From NCBI GenBank assembly GCA_033064195.1, contig JARBJD010000032.1:1-64000 (forward strand): a stretch of 64,000 nucleotides of DNA, read 5' to 3'. The position numbers and the translations under genes are program-made. How positions within the stretch are numbered: position 1 is the first letter of the stretch; every line of letters starts with the position of its first letter. Positions 48,311 to 59,198 of the stretch are shown here, one piece after another. Under the pieces are notes generated by a model. That model was not told where the DNA came from. It worked only from the letters and a program-made list of their open reading frames with translations, and ran no database searches. Source of the stretch: Blattamonas nauphoetae. Taxonomy: Eukaryota; Preaxostyla; Oxymonadida.

Positions 48311-48319
48311 CTGTTTCAG

Positions 48320-49620
48320 ACCTCTTTCAGAAAGAAATAAGTATTTTCACTTCATTCGGAATTATGATCTGTGATTCATTCATTATATCAAGTTGGATTT
48401 TGAAATCTTCAAAGGACGTGAAATATAATTGGAAAATAATCAGAGAACAGCGATTGTCTGATGGAGCGTTTTCCCATTCAATGGGGGAGATCAGATCCTA
48501 TCCTTCGCAAAAACATGGGATTGTCCGAATATCTTGACCCTATCTCCATCGTTCATCATTTTGTTTCTAACAGTCAACACTTCTCTCCCCCTGGACGTGT
48601 GTTCAGATAATTTGAGCCAAAGTTTGCGATCACTCATTTTTCGTATATTGTAGGCATAGTACTTTAGAGATTCTTCGTCCATGCTCCAACCACAAGGAAA
48701 TGACCATGAAAGATATTTGATATCGTTGAATTGATCGCAATCATAAGTACCACAGCGGACGCGATAACCATCTCCGCTGAAAGACTTAACAGATCGAGAA
48801 TGACCCTTTTCCATCTCGTATGTGTTTGTACGCTATCTTTTCTTGAAGTATCTTTCCTAGGAATGATCACAATCTGAGTGCTCTTTGGAATCCAGGCATC
48901 GCAAAATCACCGTCGAAATTCCATCTATTACCCTGAGCAAACGTGCAAACACACCCTGAACAGTGTGTGCTGGAGCAAAAAGTTCGTCAGCACAACTTGC
49001 ACACTTGGCAAACCAAACGATCGGTGGGATGGATCACCAGAATAACACTTCTCGTGGTAAACAGCCTCCTTCTTGGAGTGTATTTCCTTTTGAATCAGAC
49101 TATAATGAGGAATTCAGAGTCCAGTCTGATCAATAGTCAAGGCTTTACACAAAATATTGAAAGATGAGTTCGTTTTTCCAATATTCCTTCGTTTCGGCGA
49201 GAAAGGTGATGATTAGCCAACAATTCGACATTATTTTAATGTAATTTCGTCCAAATTGATCAAATAATATTTGTTTCAATCGATTTTCCACCATTATTCA
49301 TGGATTCGATCATCCTCCAGATTCTGTGCTGATATTCAGAAATGATGGGCCCAAAGTGCACAAGATCGAACAACATGCACAAACCACCACAAACACCACA
49401 TCCAACACAATGACTTCTGAAGCGATCAATCGAAAGATCGTGTGTTTTCTCGACTCTCTTTCATCTTTCTTCATGTTGTTATGCTCTATATCTCATATCA
49501 CCCTCTCAGATTGGGGCCAAAACAGAGAACATTATTGTGCAGGATTGGTATGTCCCGCTTTCGTTCACCTCTCTTTTTTTGACTTTACACTTCTTTCGAA
49601 CATAATTACAGATGGATTGA
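48320..49620. other. Interior of the 4.96-kb element, no recognised gene
   Basis: A/T-rich. A 107-residue minus-strand frame at 48491-48814 contains a DQFNDIKYLSWSF-like stretch but matches no family I know. No transposase signature (DDE/D region) was seen. Confidence 0.4.
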
Positions 49621-50130
49621 AGATGGAATGAGATGGATCCAACTGCCCGTCTCGTTCGGTCAATAAAATGCTGAAATGCTCGCACTGTATGTCGCCCTCT
49701 CTTTTACCTCTCTCTTTATTGTTTTTTTCTAAGTTGGGACTTAATTGTTGATAGATTGACAATGAAAAGTGAATGATCAAACTGGCCGTCTCCTTCGGGC
49801 AAGGAAATGCAGAAGAGCACACACTGTAAGCTTCCCTCTCTGTTGACCTCTCTATTTATTGTTTCTTCTCTTTTTTAAGACCTAATCACCAATCGATACG
49901 GTGTGAAAGGACTCTGATCAAACCTTTTGTCCTGATCGGACAGTGAATTGCATTATTACGCACACCGTGTGTTCTTCTCTTTATTTGCCTCAATTTTTAT
50001 TGTTTTTCTTCTTTTTAAGACTTACTGAGCAATAGGTACCTTTTGAAATGACTCTGATCAAACGGGCTGTCATAATCAGACGATGCGATGCCGAAGAGCA
50101 CCAACTGTATGTTCATCCCTTTGTTTCCTC
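49621..50130 (+). repeat. 140-bp tandem repeat array, about 3.6 units
   Basis: Unit starts at 49621, 49761, 49901 and 50041 are exactly 140 nt apart. Shared landmarks per unit are a gatcaaac-type box, a gtc..tc/gg.ca box, ca.actgta.g and cctct.tttattgtttttct. Units have diverged considerably. The later units contain tctgatcaaac, the core of the motif upstream of the ARM-like genes. Confidence 0.75.
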
Positions 50131-50279
50131 TCATTTATCTTCTTGACTTATCATTCTCTCTCTCCTTGTCATTCCCCTCATCTCTTTCTCTCGTCTTCGT
50201 TTTTCTCGTGATGTTGGTTCTTTTGCACAGTCTCTACTGTCCCAGAAGCAAAACTGTCTATTTGGGAATGGAAACGTGA

Positions 50280-52030
50280 TGATGAACATCAGCTCGGCGC
50301 TTCGTCTCTCGACAATGAGTACCGACAACACATAATCTCTTCTCTCCGTTTTACTGTTGATTTTACAAGTCGAACTTCCAACTTCTGCACCATCCCAACG
50401 AGATTCGGCATTTCTGACAAACCACAAGACTCAGATCCATTCGACGTCGCCGGCCAACCTCCAATGTGATTTGATGTGCCGTTCGATCCAGGCGTATCGC
50501 ATCCTGTCTTCACCATTATCACTCCCCAAGTATTCTTATTGACTTTTGAGAAGGAAGAATATCCGAGTCTCAGACCTTCCCACGCTTCAGTGTCTCCCAA
50601 CTCTTTCGCTGAAATCACATGTCATTCCTGACTCCTCCATCCGCAAGATATGAATGTTGGAAACATCGACGAACACATCCTCCATTGTAATCATCCATTT
50701 CTCATGATAGATCCAACTATCTCGACTTTACAGGAAGTTCGGAGACTCACCAACCAAGACCAAGTCACTGCTCTGATTGTCACTCAATACGAACGAACCG
50801 TGGATGCAAAGAAGTGATCATTCATGCTCATGAAGCTTCAATCCATGAATGTCATTTTCAAAGTCTAAATAGAGGAGCAGGCACTCCCAACCGAACGGGG
50901 GCTCAACTTCAGCACAAAACATGACCACATCGAAGCAACTGGCATCACATCGATGGACTGGGATATCAGAATGACAATGCTGCTCGTAAATACGACATCA
51001 GGATCCATAAACTTTGATCACATCGAAATGGGGAAACGGAGTCCAGAAAAGCACTAAGAAGCTCCCATCGTAGCCTTCGACAACAACGACAGCATATACG
51101 ACAATTATGCTGAGTATCCGACAGATATCAGGTTCAATCAGGACAGCATCCGATCCTCAACGCGATCCCAAAAAATTCAGAAGCCGACGTCAACATCGAT
51201 GCGCTTCCATCACCAGCCTCCTCATCACCAGCTCCCAATCCAGCTCATTGGCGAACGTGTCTGCCTCAGGCTTCCTGGACGAGGAGGGCAACGTTGTAAT
51301 CCAGCCCTTCCACCAGGCTTCGATCCAACTCTGATTCAAGAACCAGAACGAGCTGATCATAGCTGCAGTGGTTACGAGGATGACCGAGAATACCATTCAA
51401 CTGACGCAGGGCAGAATCCATCGCAGACACGATGGTCGGAATTAGGATGTGACGTTCTTGCTGTTGAGACTTGTCGACATACTGTCTGCTCCTCGCTCGT
51501 CAAGCTTCCAGACCGTCTCTCCACAGATGTAACATTCGCGTGCTCACACTCGACACGGAGGGCATTAATCTGCTGTTCACGGTCATCGCTGTTTTCAACC
51601 ACGCCGAGGTTACCCCAGTCGCACTGAGCAACATCAAAAGCTGATCACGCCGGTCTTCACGCGGCACCTCTCTCACTTCGCAGCACCAGCCTCGCACACC
51701 GACCTTGTCATTCATCACCGCTCCTTCCGTCCTCGCTGCTGACTCGAAGCGCTCTTCTGTGTAATTCCGTTCTCCCTTTCCATCTGCCTCGCTGAGCAAT
51801 CCCGAGTCCAGCCCCTTTCTTTTGTGTCATGCGACGAATCCACACACGACGGACAGATCTCTCCAAATCGACTCCATCTCGTCGATGAGGAAGTGCCCCC
51901 TCCGACGCCCTGTCTGTTCTCATCACGACCCCAAGGCCAAGTCTCGCAGGCAGGGCGAGCGCGGCTTTCGTCTACCAACGCCGTCTCACCACGTGACGCC
52001 TTCGCCAGTTCGAACTCTTCATGAAAAACA
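50280..52030 (+). pseudogene. Decayed coding-like region inside the 4.96-kb element
   Basis: Protein-like plus-strand segments in several frames with interrupting stops: SLRFTVDFTSRTSNFCTIP near 50340, STLQEVRRLTNQDQVTALIV near 50730, and SGFLDEEGNVVIQPFHQ near 51270. The composition resembles the host's Ser/Thr-rich surface proteins more than a transposase, so it could be captured host sequence. No family assigned. Confidence 0.35.
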
Positions 52031-52480
52031 TGAAAATAGTGTTGAATGGATGATGTACTTTCTATATGTGTTTCAATTCTGTCTTATTTTATCGTCGTTT
52101 CTTCGATAATCGCAATAATACACCTGTCTTTCACTTCCTGACATAACGGCAGTAAACAATGGGTTGATCATCTCTGACAGTGATCCTTTTGTCAGAGAAT
52201 GTTCTAGGCAATAAATTGATCTTATTACAACATTTTAATGCATTTAAATGCGAAATGGAATATAGTTATGCTGTGTTCATGTGATGCACAGTGTGTGTGC
52301 TCAAATTTTCGAAATGTGCGCAAATGCTCAGGGTAATCCATCTACATTCAGTTCTTTTCTATCAGAATTCTCTGACATCCATTCAAACTCCATCAATTTT
52401 CTCACTCTCCAGTTCTTCACCTCCGATTCTTGATTCAACGTCCGTCGTTCCACTTCAGATGTTTGGCATGCATTTGTTCC

Positions 52481-52630
52481 GTCCCTATCAAGACATATTT
52501 CCTTTTTTCCTCACTCTTCGATTAAATGCGGCAACTATGGAGTGATATAATGTAATACGAGAAGTGAAGGTTATCTGTAGAGTGATGAACGTCAAAAGAA
52601 AAACAAAGGGGTTCAGTCTGGGACACCCTG
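52481..52630 (-). repeat. Right terminal inverted repeat of the 4.96-kb element
   Basis: 150 bp, perfect inverted copy of 47670-47819; followed by TA and, 13 nt later, by the start codon of paralog C. Confidence 0.9.
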
Positions 52631-52644
52631 TAGACTCAAATTAC

Positions 52645-54793
52645 ATGATGAATTGTCCATCCAGTGTATTATCGAACAGTCAGCGTATCCCCAACTATTT
52701 ATCGATCCAGAATGTCATGCTTGTTGACAAAACATCAGTACATACTGAGATTAACACGGAAAAAGCGAAACAAACAGTGTGTCGATTTTCGCTCGACTTC
52801 ACTCTCAAATGTTTCCAGAACTCTCTTGAAATGTTTATAAGTCAGATATCTGAAAAAATCAACCCACTCCGTCCGTTGATGTTGAATGATCTCCTCGCTC
52901 TTGTGACAGGTTTGTCTCGCTTTGTTTTCCTTCCATGTTGTGAATGATTTTTTACAGAATCTGATTTAGCCCTCTCCTCAATTCTTGAAGTGGAGTACAT
53001 TAAAACTTTTGAGGAATATTGTGAAAAGACTCAACCATGTGATGTTCCAGTGTGATTCTTTTCTTGTCATCATTTCTCAGACTTCTTTCCCGAAATTGTT
53101 GTCTCTGATTGGTCTATCTATTTTCTGTGTTCATTTCGACTCTTTTTCCATGATTTCTTCGATCAGGGAAAACATCGGAAGATGAATTGGATCGAATCTG
53201 TGAATCATCCATTCCTTCCTTCCTCCTCAAATGGGTGATCTCAATCTCGGATAAAAATATGAGCACTGAAGTGTGTCATCCTCCATCTTTCCATCATTTT
53301 ATCCCAGATCGGAAATTGTCTGGTTACCTTGACTTCCACTCCTCGATCGTCGTCTGCCTTCCTCGCATACCACAAAACCCAATTTATCGCATTTATCGAT
53401 CATTGTGAGAAAGCAGAGTCATATTTTCTAAATTTAACGATTCTGGCCCGTCTTTGTATCTCCCCACAACTCGAAGTGTCGAAGCTGGCTCTTCAAGCAC
53501 TCACAAAACGATGCAAGTCTGATTCAGAAGCACGCTCCTTCCTCCGAACACTCGAAGTGCCTTCTGGTTCGACTGACAGTTGGTCGGAGCTTGTCCCGTT
53601 CGCAGAACGACTGTGTTCAACACTGGCCGAGCATGTTTCGGAAATGAAGTCACTCTTCACCGAATCATCGCCTTCGGATGGAACCATCTCTGCTCTCTCC
53701 ACCACCCTTCCCTCCGAATCACCACTTCTCAGCGGAAACACTGTTCTGGAACTGCTTTGTGAAGAACTTTCTCTCCTCCACTCACTGATCTTAAACACAA
53801 GTCAATCCTTTGTATACGTGTGCCTTTGTCTCTTCTCATCTTGTCCAGATTCTGGTCAAGGACGATTTTGTTCCTCTTTTCAAATCAAACATCGTTTTCT
53901 GCCTCGATCTGCTTGAGCACGAGAAAACTGAGTCGAATTGTCCACAATCAGACCGAACTGCTCTGTTGAACAACATTCTTGACTGTTCGTGGAAATGTGC
54001 TGCTGCCTGCGTCTGCCAAACATCACTCCGTACCATTGTCGGATCCACATTCTCCGGTGATCCGCAGCTGTGCTCACTTTTGGGGCGAACTTGCTGCCAT
54101 TCTTCGCCAACACACTACTCTCATATAAAAATGATCATCAGTATTGCTGACAATCTGCCTTGCTTGATCCCTCACTTGCTGGAGGAGAATCTGGTTGGAC
54201 GAGTGATCGACATTTGCCAGCCGACGACAATTCCAATCACGTATGTCGCTTTCCATCTGAGACTCATCCGAACTCTGATCATCCTGATCGAAAGACAAAG
54301 AGAAGTCATCGACCAGGAAATGGAATCGAAAAGAATCCGAATCCTTCTGCTTGAACGTGTGCTGCAACCAGCTCAGCAATATCTGCAGTTTGTACTTCAG
54401 CAAGAACCATTCATTCCGAATTTGAGTCGAAGGATCAATTTCCAAACGAACGTCATTTCGAACCTTTTGAGACAGACATTGGCACTCGAGCGAGATCTGT
54501 TCGAAGATGGTGAGATTGTGGAGACGGGAAGAGAGGAGTGGGAAGTGGGGTGGTTGGTGGAGAAGACAATGGAGGAAGCTTTGGAGGTGAGATTGGAGAT
54601 GATCAGAGAAGATGATGTGAGAATGAAGAAGAATGAGAAAGAGAGATGGAAGAAGCGAGTCGACAGACTTCGAGAAGCAGGACATGAAGATGCACTGGAA
54701 GGGTGGTTGGGGAACCTGAGACATGCTGGAACTGAGATTGTGAAATACGTGAGACATATGAGTCATGAGAGTGGGATTAATGTGAACTTTTGA
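52645..54793 (+). CDS. ARM-like helical protein, paralog C
   Basis: Exons 52645-52909, 52958-53049, 53081-53111, 53167-53270, 53308-53817, 53849-54793; introns 48, 31, 55, 37 and 31 nt; 648 residues. Internal exon lengths (92, 31, 104, 510 nt) equal those of paralogs A and D. The 31-nt micro-exon encodes TSFPKLLSLIG. Later blocks are FIAFIDHCEKAES, VPFAERLCSTLAEHVSEMKS, a cysteine-dotted middle, then a charged tail with EEWEVGWLVEKT and GHEDALEGWL. No signal peptide, membrane span or known domain. The start is ATG 52645, with a second ATG directly after it. A 4.96-kb transposon begins 14 nt upstream and separates the gene from its original 5' flank, so its expression may be altered. The coding sequence is intact. 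Confidence 0.85.
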
Positions 54794-54830
54794 GGAGGAT
54801 AGAAGGAGAAGAGAGATAAAGAGAATGAAA

Positions 54831-54847
54831 ATCACGTTCCACGTCAC
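54831..54847 (+). promoter_or_regulatory. Conserved 3' flank motif (copy C)
   Basis: The sequence atcacgttccacgtcac lies 37 nt after the stop and matches the motifs after copies B and D. Confidence 0.35.
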
Positions 54848-55277
54848 CGTCTGATTATTTCTGGTATTTTTTGAAAACTTTGAAATGAAAACCTCGTGAA
54901 ATGCGAAGTTTGTGCCGAGAGGTGCGCTTTTGTGGACTTGAAACTTAGTGTTGACTCCAGAGTTGATCTCACCCATGGTGTCAATATCATCCTCCTCACT
55001 CAAACCAAACAGAAATCAAAACGTGAAATCTACAGCGCTTTCTTCATCATCAAACACATTGGCTTGGTGTTCACAACTTTCGACGACACAAAAGATGATT
55101 TCGAGGAGAAAACTCCCTCTGATCTGATCATCAATCTCAATCTCGGATGACACCACACTCTGCTTCTTATCCATGCAGTAATACAAAGTGGAGGCACAAA
55201 AAAACAAAGAAAGGGTTTGATCTCGCTTCGTCAATCTCTTCGTTCTCAGATTTAGACTTGACACAAGTCGTCGAGTC
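54848..55277. other. Spacer between paralog C and the receptor gene
   Basis: No gene supported. An 84-residue frame (54896-55150) has no recognisable features. Confidence 0.5.
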
Positions 55278-58200
55278 ATGATCTCCTTCTCGCTCCTTAT
55301 CTGCCTGTTTCAACACATCTTGGGAACAACTGCCAATGAAGTTCAACCCAACACTGTCATAGTGCATCTGAACTCTAAAGCAAGTCCACAGGATCTTACT
55401 TCAGTTTTGGGGCATGAATCGTCCACAAATGGATTCAAATCGAACAAAATTGAGGTTCTCTCCATCAAAGAAGGAACATACATTGGTGGAGATATTGAAA
55501 TCACTCATAGATCTCTCGAACTGTCAGGCGAGTGGTTTTCACAAAGAAACGAGCCTGGTTCCAGACTTATCCCTTCCTGTGGATCGAAAAGGACGGAGAC
55601 TGAAGATCCTAGCGACATGCACACTGCGAATCGTTGTCTGTTCTCTTTGGCCAACTCGACGCTGTGGCTGAAGTGGATCCGGTTTTCTGTCGTCGCCACT
55701 TCAGCGGAAGCAGGAACACCGAGAATAGCGATTATTTCAAACAGCATGCTGTCGATTTCTGATAGTGTTGTTGAACTCTCACCGTCAACCAGCCCGATTC
55801 TGATTTCATCGTCGATGATCGATGAATCAGCAGCGGAATCGTCAGTTGTGGTTAGGAAATGTTCGATTTCGAGTGAACGTGGCCAGATGTGTGGTTTTGT
55901 CGAAACATCGGCATTTCCATCATTTGAAGAGCCAGTTTCAGTCTCGATTATTGGATGTTCGTTTGACTCTTCTTGGATTCTCGGAAAAGACGGGATTGGC
56001 CTCTCACTGACACAACCACCTCGACAAAGCGAACAATTCATTGGAACAATCTCATCATCGCTGATTGATTGCTCGTTTGTGAACATGAGTTCGATTGGGT
56101 CTTCACACCAGCCACACCTTCCTCATTTGTCTCAAAAGATGTTGGGATGTGTTGTGTCGCTGACAAGTTCCCATTTATCAGGATCGACGATTCGAGACTT
56201 GAACAAAGGAGGATCAGTTTTGTGCTCAAATTCGTCCTTCTCCTCCCTCCTCTCCTCCTCCGACACCAACCCTTCGCGAGGCACTGTCACAATCTCCGAC
56301 GGATCCCCAGAAGAATTCGTCGATGGCAAGCTGTATGAAATCGATGGAACTTCAGCCATTTTTTCGAACTGCCACTTCACTCGAGCCGTCTACGACACGT
56401 ACTATGAGCTGTTCTGGAGCCCGATCTACATCTGGTCTTCCCCAAACACAGTCTCAATCCTCTCGTGCACTTTCACCAATCTGTACTCGACTGATCCATA
56501 CGAAGGTTCGGATGCGATTTACGGTACCGGTGGAGCTGCACACATCAACAGTCACTATCATCGAAACTGCGTGTCGATCATCGTCACATCGTCGAATTTC
56601 ACGAACTGTTCCGCACCCAACTGTGGCGGAGGGTTGTTCATTCGAGTTGTGGGTGACGTTGTCGTCGATTCGTGCCGGTTCGGGAACTGCTCGGAAGGAG
56701 TAAAGCCGCTTCATTGGAGTGTGGGAGGTAGAGGGGGAGGGATATTTGTTTCTGGATCCTTGAGTGGTTACAAGGACCCAACTCTCCAATTCGATTTGGT
56801 TGGTTGTGTCTTCTCAGACTGCGTGGTAGAACAAGGAGGTGGTGTGATGGTGGAGTGGGGGGACGTCGATGTGTTTGTTGTCGACACGAAGTTTGAACAC
56901 TGTGCGGCAAACTTCCGAACTGGATCCTCGAAAGGCGGAGGGATGGCAGTGGATACAGACGGAGCAATGACGATGGAAAGATGCCAGTTCATTGGATGCT
57001 CGTCCCCTCTGATTGGAGGCGCCTTGTATTGTTATGTCTTGAAAAATGTGACCATATCCGACACTCTCGTGCAGGGATGCTTCTCGGGAACGTCTGGCGC
57101 GGTGTACAATCTTTTGGGAAACAACATGACACACTCGTTGTCTTATTTGGTGTTTGATGGGAATCGGATCGGAGGTAACGCATCTTCCATCTCGAATGAC
57201 ATCCCTGACGGGAAGGGGAAGGACATCCCCATTGACCTCTCAATTGATATCACATCATACCACGGCTACCTCCATCCATACACATTCGACGATTGCTTCA
57301 CCACAGTCTCTCCGAACTCAGCTGGAATTGTCGGTTCGAATGGATGGAAGATCTACGAGGTATATTTCGACTATCTCACTGGTGAAAGGTATTACGTCGA
57401 TTATGCTCAAATTGGTCCGTATCTGACAGATTGTACAGCAGCGAGAGTGAACGAGAAGACAGGACTGATCGAGTTGGAGCTGAAGGCGAAGACACCGCTG
57501 ATGTCGCAGGAATATGAAGTGACAGTGAGGGAGAACGGAACCAAAACAGAAACAACATTCAGAATGCTGTTCATGAACGGGACGGGCACTCTTGTGTCTC
57601 CGTCAGAAGCAGCTCTTCAATACGGCTCAACATACACGATCACTTCGATTGTGGGAGTGGTTCCAATATCATCTTCGTCAGCTATCACCAACGACAACTC
57701 CGTGCCCGTTTTGCCATATGCCTTCAGCTTCTACGATAACGAGAGACATCGGGGTATTCAGTACCACGTCTTCGACACGCCGTCCATACCCTCCTTCTCC
57801 ACACTCCAAGACGCTACAGCCCACCTCATCGAATCTGACCCACAAGCAGCCTTTGTCGTTCTTCACTTCGACAAGGAAGTGTGGGGATCGTACGAGTTTG
57901 TTGTGGAGGAAGAAGGAAAAGACGTGACACTCGTCATCAACACCGAAATCAGCTCGAAATCAGGAGCAACGAAGGAGTTCAAAGTGATTGGAGATGGGAA
58001 ACTGCTGACACACGACACAACATACACAATCAAATCGATTGTTCGAGATCCAGAATCAGACTCCCTGTTTGTGCGGATGAACGAGACGATCACTTTCCAC
58101 ATCCCGAAATCTCCGTATGTTCCTCCCGAAGAGCCAGAACCAGAAGAGCCGACAGAACCAGAACCAGAAGATCCGAAAGATAAGAAAGCGATGTCACCCG

Positions 58201-59198
58201 AAATGAAGTCGCTGCTGAGCTGGCTGGTTCCGCTTGTTGCATGTCTGCTGATTGCACTCCTCGTCGCCATCGTCGTCATCGTTCTGCTCCGCCGACGACA
58301 GAAGAAGAATGCTGAACCGGCTCAGAAGGAATTGGAAGTGCAAGAGCCGTTTGATGTGGAGAAGGTGGAAGAGTTTGGAGTGGATTGTTCAAATGGAGTG
58401 ATTCACACTGACGGAATGAGCCACTCTGCATTCAACTCGTCCAGCGATCGCCTGCCGACGAACACGAACCGCTCTCGAGATGAGGGGAAGGCTCAAACGG
58501 AAGGGGAATGGGTAGAAGTGATGGCGTGCAGTGGAGGGTTTGAAATCTCGGTGGTTCCAATGGGCGACACGCTGTATTCTGTGTTGCACAAGGAGCACAG
58601 GGAGGTTGGGAAGCGAGGGGTTGGAATGCAGATTGTGAATGGTCTGAAGCAGGTTGTGACTCATCGAGGATGGAGTGATGTTCTGACTCGTCTATCGTCT
58701 CACTGGATTCTGATTGACGCAGGTGGAAATGTTCAGCTGAAACTCCAAATGAACACATCAGAAGCTGAACAGGAAGCTGCGCAGGCACAAACTCAAAACG
58801 CACAAGCACTCCCAAACTTGGAAGGAAATGAGAATGAACAAACAGACAAGTCGGGAATGGATGGCCTTCGCTGGCGAGCACCTGAAGTGGTAGCTTCGAA
58901 GGGAGGGCAGGTGGATGGGCACAAAGCGTCAGTTTTTAGTCTTGGCCTTGTGTTGTGGGAAATCGAGACTGGACAAGTTCCGTTTGGAGAACTGGATGCA
59001 GTGAATGCTCAACGGCAATCAGGGACAGGAATTGGACCGAAAATGGAATCACTTCCGAACGAAGACTTCATCTCTCTGATCCGTCGTTGTGTTTCAGTTG
59101 ATCCTGAACAACGTCCAACACTAACCGAAGTTGGGGAGTTCCTTTCGTCCCATCCGGACGAGACCATTCGTGCATCTCGAAACGAGCTGAAGGAATGA
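55278..59198 (+). CDS. Surface receptor 2: beta-helix ectodomain, membrane span, pseudokinase
   Basis: One open frame of 1,306 residues. A signal peptide (MISFSLLICLFQHILGTTA) is followed by a beta-helix ectodomain rich in Ser, Thr, Cys and Gly (SSNFTNCSAPNCGGGLFI, SGTSGAVYNLLGN). Two beta-sandwich-like repeats come before the membrane, each ending in a YTI.SIV phrase. A Pro/Glu hinge (EEPEPEEPTEPEPEDP) leads to a membrane span near 981-1003 (VPLVACLLIALLVAIVVIVLL) and a basic stop. The cytoplasmic part resembles a protein kinase: MGDTLYSVLHKEH, LSSHWILIDAGGN, LRWRAPEV, VFSLGLVLWEIET, RPTLTEVGEFL. HRD reads LTR and the DFG position is not conserved, so catalysis is unlikely. It has the same architecture as the 26.9-34.4 kb gene but lacks its Cys-pair spacer motifs. 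Confidence 0.88.
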   Translation: MISFSLLICLFQHILGTTANEVQPNTVIVHLNSKASPQDLTSVLGHESSTNGFKSNKIEVLSIKEGTYIGGDIEITHRSLELSGEWFSQRNEPGSRLIPSCGSKRTETEDPSDMHTANRCLFSLANSTLWLKWIRFSVVATSAEAGTPRIAIISNSMLSISDSVVELSPSTSPILISSSMIDESAAESSVVVRKCSISSERGQMCGFVETSAFPSFEEPVSVSIIGCSFDSSWILGKDGIGLSLTQPPRQSEQFIGTISSSLIDCSFVNMSSIGSSHQPHLPHLSQKMLGCVVSLTSSHLSGSTIRDLNKGGSVLCSNSSFSSLLSSSDTNPSRGTVTISDGSPEEFVDGKLYEIDGTSAIFSNCHFTRAVYDTYYELFWSPIYIWSSPNTVSILSCTFTNLYSTDPYEGSDAIYGTGGAAHINSHYHRNCVSIIVTSSNFTNCSAPNCGGGLFIRVVGDVVVDSCRFGNCSEGVKPLHWSVGGRGGGIFVSGSLSGYKDPTLQFDLVGCVFSDCVVEQGGGVMVEWGDVDVFVVDTKFEHCAANFRTGSSKGGGMAVDTDGAMTMERCQFIGCSSPLIGGALYCYVLKNVTISDTLVQGCFSGTSGAVYNLLGNNMTHSLSYLVFDGNRIGGNASSISNDIPDGKGKDIPIDLSIDITSYHGYLHPYTFDDCFTTVSPNSAGIVGSNGWKIYEVYFDYLTGERYYVDYAQIGPYLTDCTAARVNEKTGLIELELKAKTPLMSQEYEVTVRENGTKTETTFRMLFMNGTGTLVSPSEAALQYGSTYTITSIVGVVPISSSSAITNDNSVPVLPYAFSFYDNERHRGIQYHVFDTPSIPSFSTLQDATAHLIESDPQAAFVVLHFDKEVWGSYEFVVEEEGKDVTLVINTEISSKSGATKEFKVIGDGKLLTHDTTYTIKSIVRDPESDSLFVRMNETITFHIPKSPYVPPEEPEPEEPTEPEPEDPKDKKAMSPEMKSLLSWLVPLVACLLIALLVAIVVIVLLRRRQKKNAEPAQKELEVQEPFDVEKVEEFGVDCSNGVIHTDGMSHSAFNSSSDRLPTNTNRSRDEGKAQTEGEWVEVMACSGGFEISVVPMGDTLYSVLHKEHREVGKRGVGMQIVNGLKQVVTHRGWSDVLTRLSSHWILIDAGGNVQLKLQMNTSEAEQEAAQAQTQNAQALPNLEGNENEQTDKSGMDGLRWRAPEVVASKGGQVDGHKASVFSLGLVLWEIETGQVPFGELDAVNAQRQSGTGIGPKMESLPNEDFISLIRRCVSVDPEQRPTLTEVGEFLSSHPDETIRASRNELKE

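Larger units (their letters stand above)
47670..52630. mobile_element. 4.96-kb TA-flanked transposon with 150-bp inverted repeats
   Basis: The ends (47670-47819 and 52481-52630) are perfect 150-bp inverted repeats starting CAGGGTGTCCCAG, and TA flanks both sides (47668-47669, 52631-52632). End sequence and TA target fit the Tc1/mariner supergroup. The matching undisturbed site in paralog D reads accattgGAgactcaaatt where this one reads accattgTA[element]TAgactcaaatt, which confirms the boundaries. I recognised no transposase. The interior holds a second transposon, a 140-bp tandem array and decayed coding-like sequence, so it is probably non-autonomous or degraded inside. The perfect end repeats imply recent insertion. 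Confidence 0.88.

Noticed and set aside
49621-50130. CRISPR-like array
   Set aside because: The repeats are 140 nt, diverged and contiguous, without uniform short repeats and spacers.
47670-52630. Polinton/Maverick element
   Set aside because: The target duplication is TA, the ends start CAGGG, and no polymerase, integrase or capsid gene is visible.
54896-55150. Small gene of 84 codons between paralog C and the receptor
   Set aside because: No domain, no conservation with the other paralog flanks, and no support beyond an open frame.
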